From positions 1-64,000 of the forward strand of contig NZ_CAIJDP010000053.1 in assembly GCF_903819435.1 (NCBI RefSeq): a DNA stretch of 64,000 bases, given 5' to 3'. This DNA is from Flavobacterium salmonis (GTDB taxonomy: Bacteria; Bacteroidota; Bacteroidia; Flavobacteriales; Flavobacteriaceae). This document shows, one piece after another, positions 1 through 8,469 of the stretch. How positions within the stretch are numbered: position 1 is the stretch's first letter; every line of letters starts with the position of its first letter. The notes beneath the pieces are model-generated. The model did no database searches, was not told the DNA's origin, and saw only the letters and a list, made by a program, of their open reading frames with translations. The position numbers and the translations under genes are program-made.

Positions 1-3
1 AAA

Positions 4-47
4 CGCTTATAGCGGATTTTTTAAAGTCCTGTTATAAGCGGTTTTTT
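4..47 (+). terminator. Rho-independent terminator of an upstream gene
   Basis: An 8-bp inverted repeat (CGCTTATA at 4-11, TATAAGCG at 33-40) is followed directly by a T run at 41-46. It would end a plus-strand transcript that enters from outside the window. A near copy of the right arm plus T run occurs again at about 106-121. Confidence 0.55.
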
Positions 48-84
48 ATTGTCCAAAAAATAAACCTGATCAAAATAAGGGATG

Positions 85-98
85 TTTTTCAGTGCCCT
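85..98 (+). repeat. Relic of a MITE/IS terminal repeat
   Basis: The 14 bases TTTTTCAGTGCCCT match the terminal inverted repeat of the element at 45210-45389. No second end is visible here, so this looks like a decayed or partial copy, or a chance match. Confidence 0.35.
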
Positions 99-152
99 TA
101 ATTTTTATGAGCGGTTTTTTTGTGCATAAACTTATTTGAATGGTATCAAGTG

Positions 153-1757
153 TTATAGATTTTCGAAGAAATCATTCCCTTTATCATCCGTAATGATAAA
201 TGCAGGGAAATCCTTTACAGTGATTTTTCGAACAGCTTCCATTCCTAATTCTTCAAAATCAACTACTTCTACTTTTAAGATATTGTCCTGAGCCAAAATA
301 GCGGCCGGACCTCCGATAGAACCCAAATAGAATCCGCCGTATTTGTTGCAGGCATCCGTAACTTGTTTGGTACGGTTTCCTTTGGCCAGCATCACCATAC
401 TTCCGCCATGTTTTTGAAATTCATCCACATACACATCCATACGACCGGCTGTTGTTGGTCCAAAACTTCCTGAAGCCATTCCTTCAGGAGTTTTTGCAGG
501 TCCTGCATAATACACAGGATGATTTTTAAAGTATTCCGGCATCGGTTTTCCGGCATCTAATAATTCCTTAATTTTTGCGTGTGCGATATCACGGGCCACA
601 ATAACAGTTCCGTTTAGTTTTAAACGGGTTTTGATAGGATATTGTGACAATTTTGCTAAAATATCCGCCATTGGCTGATCTAAGTCAATTTCAACCGGAG
701 CTTCCAGATGAGGTGCTGTTTCCGGTAAAAATTGTTTTGGATTTACTTCTAACTGCTCAAGGAAGATTCCGTCTTTTGTAATTTTTCCTTTGATATTTCG
801 GTCTGCAGAACAGGAAACTCCCAATCCAACCGGACAGGAAGCTGCGTGACGAGGCAAACGGATTACACGTACATCATGCGTAAAATATTTTCCTCCAAAC
901 TGAGCTCCGATTTCACTTTCCTGACAGATTTTCTGAACACGCTCTTCCCATTCCAAATCACGAAACGCCTGACCGGCCATGTTTCCTGAAGTAGGCAGAT
1001 TGTCAAAATATCCTGCGGATGCTTTTTTTACAGTTGCTAAATTTGCTTCAGCAGAAGTTCCGCCAATCACTAAAGCCAAATGATAAGGTGGACAGGCAGA
1101 AGTTCCTAAATCCTTGATTTTAGCACGAATGAAAGCATCAAGGGATTTATCGTTTAGTAACGATTTTGTTTGCTGGTATAAATACGTTTTATTTGCAGAT
1201 CCTCCTCCTTTTGCCATGAATAGAAATTCGTAAGAAGTTCCTTTTTTGGCGTAAATATCAATCTGTGCCGGAAGATTCGAACCTGAGTTTTTCTCTTCAA
1301 ACATCGAAATTGGAACGATCTGTGAATAACGTAAATTTCGTTTTTGATAGGTATTGAAAATTCCTTTGCTCAGCCATTCAGCATCATCAGCACCGGTGAA
1401 AATGCTTTCTCCTTTTTTTGCCATAACGATTGCTGTTCCCGTATCTTGGCAGCTTGGCAATTGCCCTTCGGCAGCCACCGAAGCATTTTGAAGTAAATTG
1501 TAAGCCACAAAACGATCATTGTCTGTTGCTTCCGGATCGTCGAGAATATTTCTTAGCTTTTGTAAATGTGTTGTTCTCAACATGAAAGAAACATCTGTTA
1601 AAGCTTCTTCAGCTAATAATTCCAATCCTTTTGGATCAACGAGAAGAATTTCTTTGTCTCCAAATTTTTCAAGTTGTACAAAATCTGAAGTAATTTTTCT
1701 GTATTGTGTTTCGTCTTTTAAAATAGGATAGGGATCCTGGTATATAAAATCAATCAT
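153..1757 (-). CDS. fumA: Class I fumarate hydratase (iron-sulfur fumarase)
   Basis: This enzyme interconverts fumarate and malate in the cytoplasmic TCA cycle using an oxygen-sensitive [4Fe-4S] cluster. The 534-residue length is normal for single-chain FumA/FumB-type enzymes. The three cluster cysteines expected for the family are present at C103 (PSCQDTGTA), C222 ([10 protein letters not shown]) and C316 ([11 protein letters not shown]). The C-terminal half carries the beta-domain motif [10 protein letters not shown] typical of class I fumarases. It is monocistronic, with a -7 promoter box upstream. It could be named fumB equally well, but the class is secure. Confidence 0.95.
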   Translation of the reverse strand: MIDFIYQDPYPILKDETQYRKITSDFVQLEKFGDKEILLVDPKGLELLAEEALTDVSFMLRTTHLQKLRNILDDPEATDNDRFVAYNLLQNASVAAEGQLPSCQDTGTAIVMAKKGESIFTGADDAEWLSKGIFNTYQKRNLRYSQIVPISMFEEKNSGSNLPAQIDIYAKKGTSYEFLFMAKGGGSANKTYLYQQTKSLLNDKSLDAFIRAKIKDLGTSACPPYHLALVIGGTSAEANLATVKKASAGYFDNLPTSGNMAGQAFRDLEWEERVQKICQESEIGAQFGGKYFTHDVRVIRLPRHAASCPVGLGVSCSADRNIKGKITKDGIFLEQLEVNPKQFLPETAPHLEAPVEIDLDQPMADILAKLSQYPIKTRLKLNGTVIVARDIAHAKIKELLDAGKPMPEYFKNHPVYYAGPAKTPEGMASGSFGPTTAGRMDVYVDEFQKHGGSMVMLAKGNRTKQVTDACNKYGGFYLGSIGGPAAILAQDNILKVEVVDFEELGMEAVRKITVKDFPAFIITDDKGNDFFENL

Positions 1758-1771
1758 TTCTTTGTTTTTGG

Positions 1772-1779
1772 CAAAGTTA
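1772..1779 (-). promoter_or_regulatory. Probable -7 box of the fumarase promoter
   Basis: On the minus strand this reads TAACTTTG, a match to the Bacteroidota -7 consensus TAnnTTTG, 15 bases upstream of the fumarase ATG. No clear TTG -33 element was found at the usual spacing. Confidence 0.45.
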
Positions 1780-1826
1780 AAAATTATTTACCTAAGAAAG
1801 AATTTGAATTATAAGTGTTTCGGAGT

Positions 1827-2573
1827 TTATTGTTGGTTATGAAACTCATTAAAGCTCATCTTTTTTTCAAAATAAGGTTTATCTTTTGCTGAAAGAAGTT
1901 TCTTTTTCCAATGAGTTCCCTTTAGTAAAAATGAAATAGAATCAGAATAGGTTACAATTCCCGAATCTTCATTGCTATCATCTCCGGGTTCAAATGAAAC
2001 TGTCTTGCAATAAAAACTTTCAGGATCTTTTCCTGATGTATTGCTTACAAATTCAGTCCACGTTCCCCAACCGCTGTCTGACATCGATTGCCATTGATGA
2101 ACAAGCTGTAAATTATGGTTTTTCAGATAGTACAGATAATTTTCATGCGTATAACCGCAGGCAGGATATCCAAAACCAATTTGTATAAAAGAAGAATTTT
2201 TGCCTGATGCATTAGTCAAACCTGAGGATCCTCCCCATTCGGCACCTTTCTCGTAATTGTTAATAGTGATTCTTGAAGACGTGATTTTGGTTTTATTCTG
2301 ATAAAAATCAAGTCTGAATTTCGATGTTAGGATACTGTCCTTATCAGCTTTCAGTTCTGTCAAATTTGCCATAATATGAGTGAACTCGGCATTTTTTTCA
2401 TTTGAAAGGAAAATGGTATCTGTTTCTAATATATTTTCTTCTGTTTCTGCTTTATCAGTAACAGTGGGAAGTTCTTTTGCTTCAGCAGAATTTACATCTG
2501 CAATCAGACTTTTTTTCTGTTCTTTATGACAGCTTGCTAGAATCAATAAGATAAAAAGATGTTTAATTTTCAT
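1827..2573 (-). CDS. Putative lipoprotein, function unknown
   Basis: I do not recognise the family. The ATG at 2573 is preferred over an in-frame TTG five codons upstream because it puts a clean lipoprotein signal peptide at the N-terminus (MKIKHLFILLILASC, lipobox LASC), giving 248 residues. The residue after the cysteine is His, not Asp, so surface or outer-membrane sorting cannot be read from it. The mature part is polar, without membrane segments, and contains repeated Trp/Gly-rich stretches (WGGSSG, GWGTWTEF). It lies 18 bases from the stop of the upstream membrane protein, so co-transcription is likely. Confidence 0.75.
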   Translation of the reverse strand: MKIKHLFILLILASCHKEQKKSLIADVNSAEAKELPTVTDKAETEENILETDTIFLSNEKNAEFTHIMANLTELKADKDSILTSKFRLDFYQNKTKITSSRITINNYEKGAEWGGSSGLTNASGKNSSFIQIGFGYPACGYTHENYLYYLKNHNLQLVHQWQSMSDSGWGTWTEFVSNTSGKDPESFYCKTVSFEPGDDSNEDSGIVTYSDSISFLLKGTHWKKKLLSAKDKPYFEKKMSFNEFHNQQ

Positions 2574-2591
2574 ATTTAAAATCTCCAAATT

Positions 2592-4031
2592 TTAAAAAAA
2601 CCAGGTGGCCACAAAAATAGCCGTAATCACACAAATTAAATCAACCAAAAGCATGGTGCCCAAAGCGTAACGAGTATTTTTAATATTTACCGAGCCAAAG
2701 TAAACCGCAATTACATAAAACGTACTTTCGGCGCTGCACTGAAAAATACTGCTCAGTCTTGCTGTAAGGGAATCTGCTCCAAAAGTATTCATCGAATCAA
2801 TCAAAAATCCTCTTGATCCCGCAGAACTAAAAGGGCGAAGCATTGCAACTGGCAGTGCATTAGTAATTTCTTTGCTCACTCCCATATTAGAAAAGATAAA
2901 TCCAATAGCATCACTGATGATTTCGAATAAACCACTGTTTCTAAATAATGAAATAGCAACCAGCATTCCCAAAACATAAGGAAAAATCGTAACTCCAGTC
3001 TTAACTCCGTTATTTGCTCCCACTACAAATGTGTCAAAAACTGTCGTTTCAGCTTCCTTAAATTTTTTCTCATGTATGAAAGAAAAGATTAGGGTAAAAG
3101 CAATTATCGCTACTAATATTAATCCCGAAAGGTTAGAAGTGAAATAGTTTTTCCCGATTAAATCCAAATGGTTTACATACATCAGAAGACCAACAATTGC
3201 TGCAATTAAGGTCATTAAACCAATAAGAAGTGAAGCACTTTTAAAATTGATTTTTTGTTTCACTCCCACAATCAGGAAAGCAGCAATAGTTCCGATGAAA
3301 GAAGTAATGATACAAGGCAGCATTACATCTGCCGGATTACTGGCATTGGCAGCAGCACGATAACCGATAATTGAAGTTGCAATTAAAGTTAAACCCGAAG
3401 CGTGAAGACACATAAACATAATCTGTGCATCACTGGCTTTGTCTTTTTCGGGATTTATTTCCTGTAAACTTTCCATGGCTTTTAGTCCGAACGGAGTTGC
3501 GGCGGAATCTAATCCTAAGAAATTCGCGGCAAAATTTAAGGTCATGTAGGATATCGAAGGGTGGTTTTTAGGAATACTCGGAAATACTTTTACAAAAACG
3601 GGACTCAGCACTTTGGCTAAATTTCCGGAAGCTCCTGAAATAATCAGAAGTTCCATTAATCCGCAGAAAAATGCTAAATAAGCCATAAGCGGCAGAATTA
3701 AATCAAGTAAGGTACTTTTACAAGTTGGCAGTAAACCATCTGATTTTTGAAGACCGCTGTAGATTTTTACGGTTTTGTTTTTATAAACATAGGTTGTATC
3801 GGAATTTAGCGTGTCACGATTTACAATCATGGTCTGTTCCGGCGCATTTTTAATGCTGTCTTTGATGAAAGCGGGAAGTTGTTCAACGTATTTTTCAGAA
3901 ACCAAAATCGGATCATCTTTCTTTCCATTCAAAATAGAATCAATAGTATACGTGTTGGCAGTAAATAAACTCACCACAATAAACACAATCGAAGAAATAA
4001 AAATCGTTAACCAAAATCTGCTTAATACCAT
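2592..4031 (-). CDS. Nucleoside-recognition (Gate) domain membrane protein, SpmA-SpmB fusion type
   Basis: A 479-residue polytopic membrane protein with two Gate/nucleoside-recognition domains, corresponding to fused SpmA and SpmB proteins as seen in many Bacteroidota. Visible marks are the first domain with GLDSAATPFGLKAM and ASGLTLIATS, and the second with VTIFPYVLGMLVAI, AMLRPFSSAGSRGF and the C-terminal SAESTFYVIAVYFGSV. The ATG at 4031 (MVLSRFW) is chosen over an upstream in-frame start because it begins just before the first membrane helix. Between the first helix and the domain is a periplasmic-looking segment of roughly 90 residues. The transported substrate, if any, is not known. Confidence 0.8.
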   Translation of the reverse strand: MVLSRFWLTIFISSIVFIVVSLFTANTYTIDSILNGKKDDPILVSEKYVEQLPAFIKDSIKNAPEQTMIVNRDTLNSDTTYVYKNKTVKIYSGLQKSDGLLPTCKSTLLDLILPLMAYLAFFCGLMELLIISGASGNLAKVLSPVFVKVFPSIPKNHPSISYMTLNFAANFLGLDSAATPFGLKAMESLQEINPEKDKASDAQIMFMCLHASGLTLIATSIIGYRAAANASNPADVMLPCIITSFIGTIAAFLIVGVKQKINFKSASLLIGLMTLIAAIVGLLMYVNHLDLIGKNYFTSNLSGLILVAIIAFTLIFSFIHEKKFKEAETTVFDTFVVGANNGVKTGVTIFPYVLGMLVAISLFRNSGLFEIISDAIGFIFSNMGVSKEITNALPVAMLRPFSSAGSRGFLIDSMNTFGADSLTARLSSIFQCSAESTFYVIAVYFGSVNIKNTRYALGTMLLVDLICVITAIFVATWFF

Positions 4032-4132
4032 AATTGTAATTTTTTGTAAATGTAATAAATCAATTGCAATGACAATTACAAAAGTCAATTTCGTGGTTTA
4101 AGGCAAATTGATTTAGGTGAGTTTTTGAATTT

Positions 4133-5209
4133 TCATTCAATCACAATTTTAGTTTCCAGATAATTTCCGAAAGATTTGATTCCTTCAAAAAGTAACTTTT
4201 TTTTGCTCATTTCGGTTTTAACGAAAAACTCTGTTTCAATTTTGGCATGATCTTTTTTGATGGTTCTTTTCCAGGTTCCAATGACTTTTCCGTTTTCTAC
4301 AATTGTGGGTTTAAAAATGCCGTTTTTGGTAAAAGCTTTTGGCTGATGTTCTAATAAAATAGAAGATTCGCGGTTTTTATACGAAATTAAATACTCGTCA
4401 AAAGCGGCAAGAAAATGTACGCTTTCGCGGAAATTATGAGGATTAGGACATGCATTACTTAACCAATATTGCTGATTATCAATAGTTATACTATTTAATT
4501 GCAATTTAATTGCATTAATTGCAGATTTGCAAATTGTTGTAGAAAAACCGGACCAGTGTGAAAAATCTGCAACTGTTGCCGGACCACGGCTTTCAAAATA
4601 ACGTTGGGCAAGTTTGGCCAAAGCTTCTTCTTTGGTTAATTTGGTTTTTGGTTTAGGGACCCTTTCTTCAAGTAAGGTATATGTCATTTTTTTGCCTTTC
4701 ATTTTTCCGTTGCAGACTAAACCATCTAATTCTGCATACATCATGATTAAAACAGGACTTAATTTATAATCTCCGGAAATTTTTTTGACATTAAGTTCCT
4801 GTATGATTTCTTCCCGGGTTAAATGATTGTTTCCGGCCAGTATCTTTTCTATAGCTGAGTTGATCTTGTCAAATTCCTTTTCGTCACAGCCATATTTTTT
4901 AGTTTCGGCAATAATAATACGTTTCACCTGAGGGCCGGAAACATCGAGCATCCAGTAAATATCTTCTGCTGAAACCAAATGCCAGGTTGGACGTAAAATA
5001 TGGATTCGGATTATTTTTCCTGAACTAATGGCTTCTTCGATTTCCTTTTCAGTAGCATCACAACGGGAGCCAATTGCCCATTTTGCCATTTCGTAATCCT
5101 GAGCCTGCATGGCGCCAAGATGTTGTACAATTTTTTCAGGTGAATTATGACTTGTTTTATCCAGTTTTTGCGAAATGAGACGATGATTTGAAATTTCGTG
5201 ATGTGTCAT
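4133..5209 (-). CDS. Winged helix DNA-binding domain protein (HTH_42 / YcaQ-like family)
   Basis: 358 residues matching the winged-helix family formerly called DUF1006. Characteristic parts are the N-terminal HRLISQKL and LGAMQAQDYEMAKWAIG, then ILRPTWHLVSAEDIYWML, and the middle SRGPATVADFSHWSG. YcaQ/AlkX-type members unhook DNA interstrand crosslinks as glycosylases, but this shorter branch (the one often annotated only as winged-helix protein) has not been shown to do so, so activity is inferred at most. It appears to be transcribed alone. The downstream gap to the exonuclease gene contains a short palindromic repeat. Confidence 0.8.
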   Translation of the reverse strand: MTHHEISNHRLISQKLDKTSHNSPEKIVQHLGAMQAQDYEMAKWAIGSRCDATEKEIEEAISSGKIIRIHILRPTWHLVSAEDIYWMLDVSGPQVKRIIIAETKKYGCDEKEFDKINSAIEKILAGNNHLTREEIIQELNVKKISGDYKLSPVLIMMYAELDGLVCNGKMKGKKMTYTLLEERVPKPKTKLTKEEALAKLAQRYFESRGPATVADFSHWSGFSTTICKSAINAIKLQLNSITIDNQQYWLSNACPNPHNFRESVHFLAAFDEYLISYKNRESSILLEHQPKAFTKNGIFKPTIVENGKVIGTWKRTIKKDHAKIETEFFVKTEMSKKKLLFEGIKSFGNYLETKIVIE

Positions 5210-5223
5210 ACTTGCTTTTTTTT

Positions 5224-5251
5224 AACCATATAAGTTATATAAGTCATTTAA
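5224..5251. repeat. Short intergenic repeat, ATATAAGT type
   Basis: The AT-rich motif AACCATATAAGT, followed by a second ATATAAGT and CATTTAA, recurs in related form upstream of bioA near 50600-50620 and 50740-50762. It appears to be part of a dispersed intergenic repeat family of this genome. Confidence 0.4.
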
Positions 5252-5301
5252 TACTTTCCATTTCAAAATCTTAGTATGTTAGAACCTTAGCAACTAAAAA
5301 T

Positions 5302-6015
5302 CTATACATGAATAATTTCCTCCTCAATCAATAAATCCTCACGTCTTAAACGAAGGAAAATCTGTGCTACGGCAATGGTGTCTTTTTCACAATAGGTAAT
5401 AATTCTGTCAATGTCTTTCTCCACATAAAAAACATATGCTACCTGGCTTCCGTCGATATCACCTTTTGGAGAAGGAACTCCAAGAATTTTCGTCAGTAAT
5501 TTTAAAGAAGTAAAATGTTTGTAATCGCCAAACTTCCATAATTCTAAAGTATCCAAATGCGGAATTTCCCATGGCTTTTTGCCGAATAAATTCAGTTTAT
5601 CCGGAATCGCAATTTGGTTGATAATCATTCGGCGTGCGAGAAACGGAATATCAAATTCCTTGGCATTATGCCCGCACAAAAGATGCTGTGGCTGATTGAA
5701 ATGATTGTTCAGCAGATTATTAAAGTCTTTCAGGATCTTTTTTTCTTCTCCAAAAAAAGAAGTTACCCTGAAATTTCGAATATCTCCTTTGATCGTAAAG
5801 TAACCAACCGAAATACAAATTATCTTTCCGAACTCTGCCCAGATTCCGGCACGATCGTAAAATTCTTCTGGGGTAAAATCTTCTTTTCGCTGATATTGTG
5901 TTTTCAAATCCCAAAGGGATTGCATTTCCGAATCAAGTGAATTAAAGTTTTCTTCTTCAGGAACGGTTTCTATATCAAGAAATAAAATGTTGTTGAGGTT
6001 TATTTTTTCAATCAT
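5302..6015 (-). CDS. Predicted 3'-5' exonuclease, PolB-like DEDDy superfamily
   Basis: A 237-residue stand-alone proofreading-type exonuclease resembling the exonuclease domain of family B DNA polymerases. Motif I is FLDIETVPEE (D and E metal ligands). Motif II lies in HNAKEFDIPFLARRM (N-x3-D), and motif III is YCEKDTIAVAQIF (Y-x3-D), so it belongs to the DEDDy class. Family knowledge supports single-strand 3'-5' exonuclease activity, but the cellular role is unknown. The protein is complete and has no extra domains. It is followed by a small gene of unknown role on the same strand. Confidence 0.85.
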   Translation of the reverse strand: MIEKINLNNILFLDIETVPEEENFNSLDSEMQSLWDLKTQYQRKEDFTPEEFYDRAGIWAEFGKIICISVGYFTIKGDIRNFRVTSFFGEEKKILKDFNNLLNNHFNQPQHLLCGHNAKEFDIPFLARRMIINQIAIPDKLNLFGKKPWEIPHLDTLELWKFGDYKHFTSLKLLTKILGVPSPKGDIDGSQVAYVFYVEKDIDRIITYCEKDTIAVAQIFLRLRREDLLIEEEIIHV

Positions 6016-6099
6016 TTTTGGAGACTTCTTAGATATTTGATGGTTAGACTTGCTTATATTTTTTTACAAATATCTGTAAAATTCTTACTATTTTTAAAT

Positions 6100-6324
6100 T
6101 TATTTTATGAATTTACAATTAATGCCAAGTTTGTCTGCTTCTTTCAAAAAATATTTGGCTAAGTTTTCATTATCTATTTCCAGAATTATTTGAATATCTT
6201 CCAAAAGGTTGTCGAAATTAGTTTTACCCTCTTTGAGATCTATTCCTAATATTTCTTTTTGCAGCTTTACAAACGAAACTCCCTTTATACCTTCTCTCCA
6301 GCTTTCTAAAACTATTTTAGCCAT
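6100..6324 (-). CDS. Small protein of unknown function, possibly L7/L12 C-domain-like
   Basis: A 74-residue protein with a clean ATG and strong alpha/beta character. The layout VSFVKLQKEILGIDLKEGK, then alternating hydrophobic segments, then KEADKLGINCKFI recalls the C-terminal domain of ribosomal protein L7/L12 (a K-x-V-K-x-L-K-E stretch followed by helix-strand). That resemblance is my inference from sequence style only. It precedes the exonuclease gene on the minus strand with an 84-base gap. Confidence 0.55.
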   Translation of the reverse strand: MAKIVLESWREGIKGVSFVKLQKEILGIDLKEGKTNFDNLLEDIQIILEIDNENLAKYFLKEADKLGINCKFIK

Positions 6325-6358
6325 AATTTTATATATGAATGATTAATATAAGTTATGA

Positions 6359-6835
6359 CTAAAATAAACTTTGCTGTGCAGAAGGACTTTCGTGCTCCAA
6401 AAGCCATTTTTTGCGCCATATTTCTCCTGCATAACCCGTAAGAGATCCGTTTGTACCAATAACCCGATGACACGGAACCACAATCCAAAGCGGATTTTTA
6501 CCATTTGCCGATGCTACAGCCCGAATCGCTTTTACATCTCCAAGCTTTTTAGTCTGATCCATATAACTTACTGTTTTTCCATACGGAATTTCCAGTAAGG
6601 CTTTCCAGACTTTCTGCTGAAATTCTGTTCCTTGTGGATTTAGTTTTAAGTCGAAATCGGTTCTTTTACCTTCGAAATAGTCATTGAGCTGCAAAACTGC
6701 CTCCTGTAAAACTTCGGGAATAGTTTCTGAAACTTCATTTGTTCCAACATCAGAAACGGAGATTACAGCGATACCATTCTCATCTCCAACGATTTTGGTG
6801 ATTCCAAGAGGGGAATTGATATAAACTGTTTCCAT
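6359..6835 (-). CDS. ogt: Methylated-DNA--protein-cysteine methyltransferase
   Basis: Suicide repair protein that takes the alkyl group from O6-alkylguanine in DNA onto its own cysteine. The 158-residue protein carries the active-site block IVVPCHRVIG with acceptor Cys122, the helix-turn-helix region TEFQQKVWKALLEIPYGKTVSY, and RAVASANGKNP with the Asn hinge. The ATG at 6835 is preferred to an in-frame TTG seven codons upstream because it begins at the usual Ogt N-terminus (METVYINSPLG). There is no AdaA domain, so it is Ogt type rather than Ada. Confidence 0.93.
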   Translation of the reverse strand: METVYINSPLGITKIVGDENGIAVISVSDVGTNEVSETIPEVLQEAVLQLNDYFEGKRTDFDLKLNPQGTEFQQKVWKALLEIPYGKTVSYMDQTKKLGDVKAIRAVASANGKNPLWIVVPCHRVIGTNGSLTGYAGEIWRKKWLLEHESPSAQQSLF

Positions 6836-6940
6836 GATTTTTGGTTTTAACCGCAAAGACCCAAAGTTCGCAAATATTTTTGAACGATATAAAATTTAAG
6901 TTTAAGTGTTTTGCTTTACTTATATAAAATTAATGACTGG

Positions 6941-6990
6941 CTGAGCGGAGTCGAAGCCTTTTGTTTTCATAAGCCTTCGACTCCGCTCAG
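6941..6990. repeat. Palindromic intergenic repeat (CTGAGCGGAGTCGAAG family)
   Basis: A 16-bp perfect inverted repeat, CTGAGCGGAGTCGAAG at 6941-6956 and its complement at 6975-6990, separated by 18 bases. Single arms or damaged copies occur at 15730-15745, 48166-48181 and 50693-50708. It lies between the ends of ogt and the NAD(P)-binding protein gene. A run-of-T tail typical of a terminator is absent. Confidence 0.8.
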
Positions 6991-7038
6991 GATGACAATA
7001 GTGTTAGGAGGTAATAAAACTTAAATAATTTATATAGT

Positions 7039-7854
7039 TTAATAATCTTCCAGTCTAAATTTATAGTTTAAAACGGTTTCAATTTTCGCGCTTGAAATAA
7101 CCTTTTTACTATTAGATTTCCCAGCACTAAACTTCGGTAAAATCAGGTTTTGTTCTTTTGCTTTTTGTGTATAATACTCCTCTCTTGTTGGATGAAATGG
7201 CGCAACAGCATTAAAAACGTCGTTCCATTTAGATTGGTTTATGATTTCTTCAATGATGCTGATGCAATCGTTTTGATGAATCAGATTTACGGGAGCATCT
7301 GCATTTGCTAAGTTTTCTTTTCCTGACAAGGAAGTCACAGGATGACGATCTTCTCCAATTAATCCGCCGAAACGCAGAATAGTAGTTTCGAAGTTTTGAT
7401 TTCTCTGTAAAATTGCTTCTGATAAAAGCAATTGCTTGCCACTTTCGGTTTCGGGATTTGGATTTGTTTCTTCCGTAATCAAATTATTTTCATCGCCATA
7501 AACTGAAGTTGAACTTACAAAAAGCACTTTTTTAACGGAAGATTTTTCTATAAACGGAATCAGGTTTTTGATTTTTTCGACAAAAACTTTCTTTTCTGAA
7601 TCTGGATTGGCAGCTCTCAGTTTTGGCGGAATATCAATAATCAGGATTTCGCTTTCTGCTAAAAAATCAATGATGCTTTCAGAAACGCTTTCGCTTTCAA
7701 GTGCAACTAAAAATGGATTTACCCCGGCGTCTTTTAAAATCGGAAGTTTATTTTCTGAAGTTGTGGATCCATTTACTGAATTTCCTTTTTCGATTAGTCT
7801 TTTTGCCAGTGGAAGCCCTAACCAACCGCATCCCAGTACACTTATTTTTGTCAT
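7039..7854 (-). CDS. NAD(P)-binding Rossmann protein, YeeZ-like extended SDR
   Basis: 271 residues with a Rossmann fold. The nucleotide loop GCGWLGLPLAKRL starts at residue 8, followed by LFVSSTSVYGDEN, which corresponds to the catalytic Ser/Tyr region of extended short-chain dehydrogenases. The usual YxxxK is not obvious (SGKQLLLSEAIL follows), as is common in the YeeZ/NAD-dependent epimerase-like branch. The substrate is unknown. It is monocistronic, with a repeat-rich gap upstream. Confidence 0.75.
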   Translation of the reverse strand: MTKISVLGCGWLGLPLAKRLIEKGNSVNGSTTSENKLPILKDAGVNPFLVALESESVSESIIDFLAESEILIIDIPPKLRAANPDSEKKVFVEKIKNLIPFIEKSSVKKVLFVSSTSVYGDENNLITEETNPNPETESGKQLLLSEAILQRNQNFETTILRFGGLIGEDRHPVTSLSGKENLANADAPVNLIHQNDCISIIEEIINQSKWNDVFNAVAPFHPTREEYYTQKAKEQNLILPKFSAGKSNSKKVISSAKIETVLNYKFRLEDY

Positions 7855-7875
7855 TTTTTAAGATTCAAAATAGAA

Positions 7876-7996
7876 AAGCTTTTTTCTTTCTCGCAGATTT
7901 GCTTCGCCAGTTCGCTATCGCTCGAGTGGCAGATTTAGCAGATTGATTTTAAAATAATCTGCTAAAATTAGCTTAAATTTTTTTAAATCTGCGTTA
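7876..7996. repeat. Repeat-rich intergenic segment with CTGCTAAA/CGCAGATTT motifs
   Basis: The stretch contains CGCAGATTTGCTTCGCC, AGCAGATT and AATCTGCTAAAATTAGC as partial inverted repeats, then AAATCTGCGTTAAAA. A similar AAATCTGCAGAATCTGCG segment is seen near 20380-20402. This looks like decayed copies of a dispersed intergenic repeat. No gene is seen in it. Confidence 0.45.
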
Positions 7997-8019
7997 AAAA
8001 AAAATACAAGATTAATATT

Positions 8020-8469
8020 TTACAAAGTTAAAGTAAATCGGACTTTTTCTTTTCCTTTTGCACCAATTCTGTTGTAAAATTTAATGGCCCTTGTGTTGAA
8101 TTCCGGTGTTTGCCACTGCATATTGATGCAGTTATTTTTGATTCCGATTTCTTTTAGTTTTTCGATTAAAACTTCGCCAATTCCAAAACTTCTTACTTCT
8201 TCTTCCAGAAATAAACAATCCATATACAAAAAACAAGAAGCATCCCAGGTTGAAAAATCAAAAGTAAAGGATGTGTAACCCACAATTGTTTCTTTCGTGG
8301 CAACAACTAAACAAAACAATTTTGGATTTTCATTAAAAAGAGCGTTTTTCAAACCTTGTTCTTTTCCTTTCGGAGAAAATTCGGCTTTTTCAAATTCAGC
8401 ATGTTTTTGGCATAAAATGACCAGTTTGGGTAAATCGGCTATTTCGCAGTTTCTTATTGAATATTCCAT
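8020..8469 (-). CDS. GNAT family N-acetyltransferase
   Basis: 149 residues with a single GNAT domain covering the whole protein. The N-terminal strand is YSIRNCEIADLPKLV, and the central strand CLFLEEEVRSFGIGEVLIEKL carries the acetyl-CoA pyrophosphate loop in the variant R-x-x-G-I-G. The C-terminal FYNRIGAKGKEKVRFTL is the usual beta-bulge/tail. The overall look is of the small diamine- or amino-acid-type acetyltransferases, but the substrate cannot be read from sequence. The start overlaps the LysR gene's 3' end by 16 bases, so the two genes are probably co-translated from one message. Confidence 0.85.
   Translation of the reverse strand: MEYSIRNCEIADLPKLVILCQKHAEFEKAEFSPKGKEQGLKNALFNENPKLFCLVVATKETIVGYTSFTFDFSTWDASCFLYMDCLFLEEEVRSFGIGEVLIEKLKEIGIKNNCINMQWQTPEFNTRAIKFYNRIGAKGKEKVRFTLTL

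Noticed and set aside
7568-7946. Two plus-strand frames opposite and beyond the Rossmann protein gene
   Set aside because: One is purely opposite a clear coding gene; the other extends into repeat DNA. Neither has a sensible start or domain.
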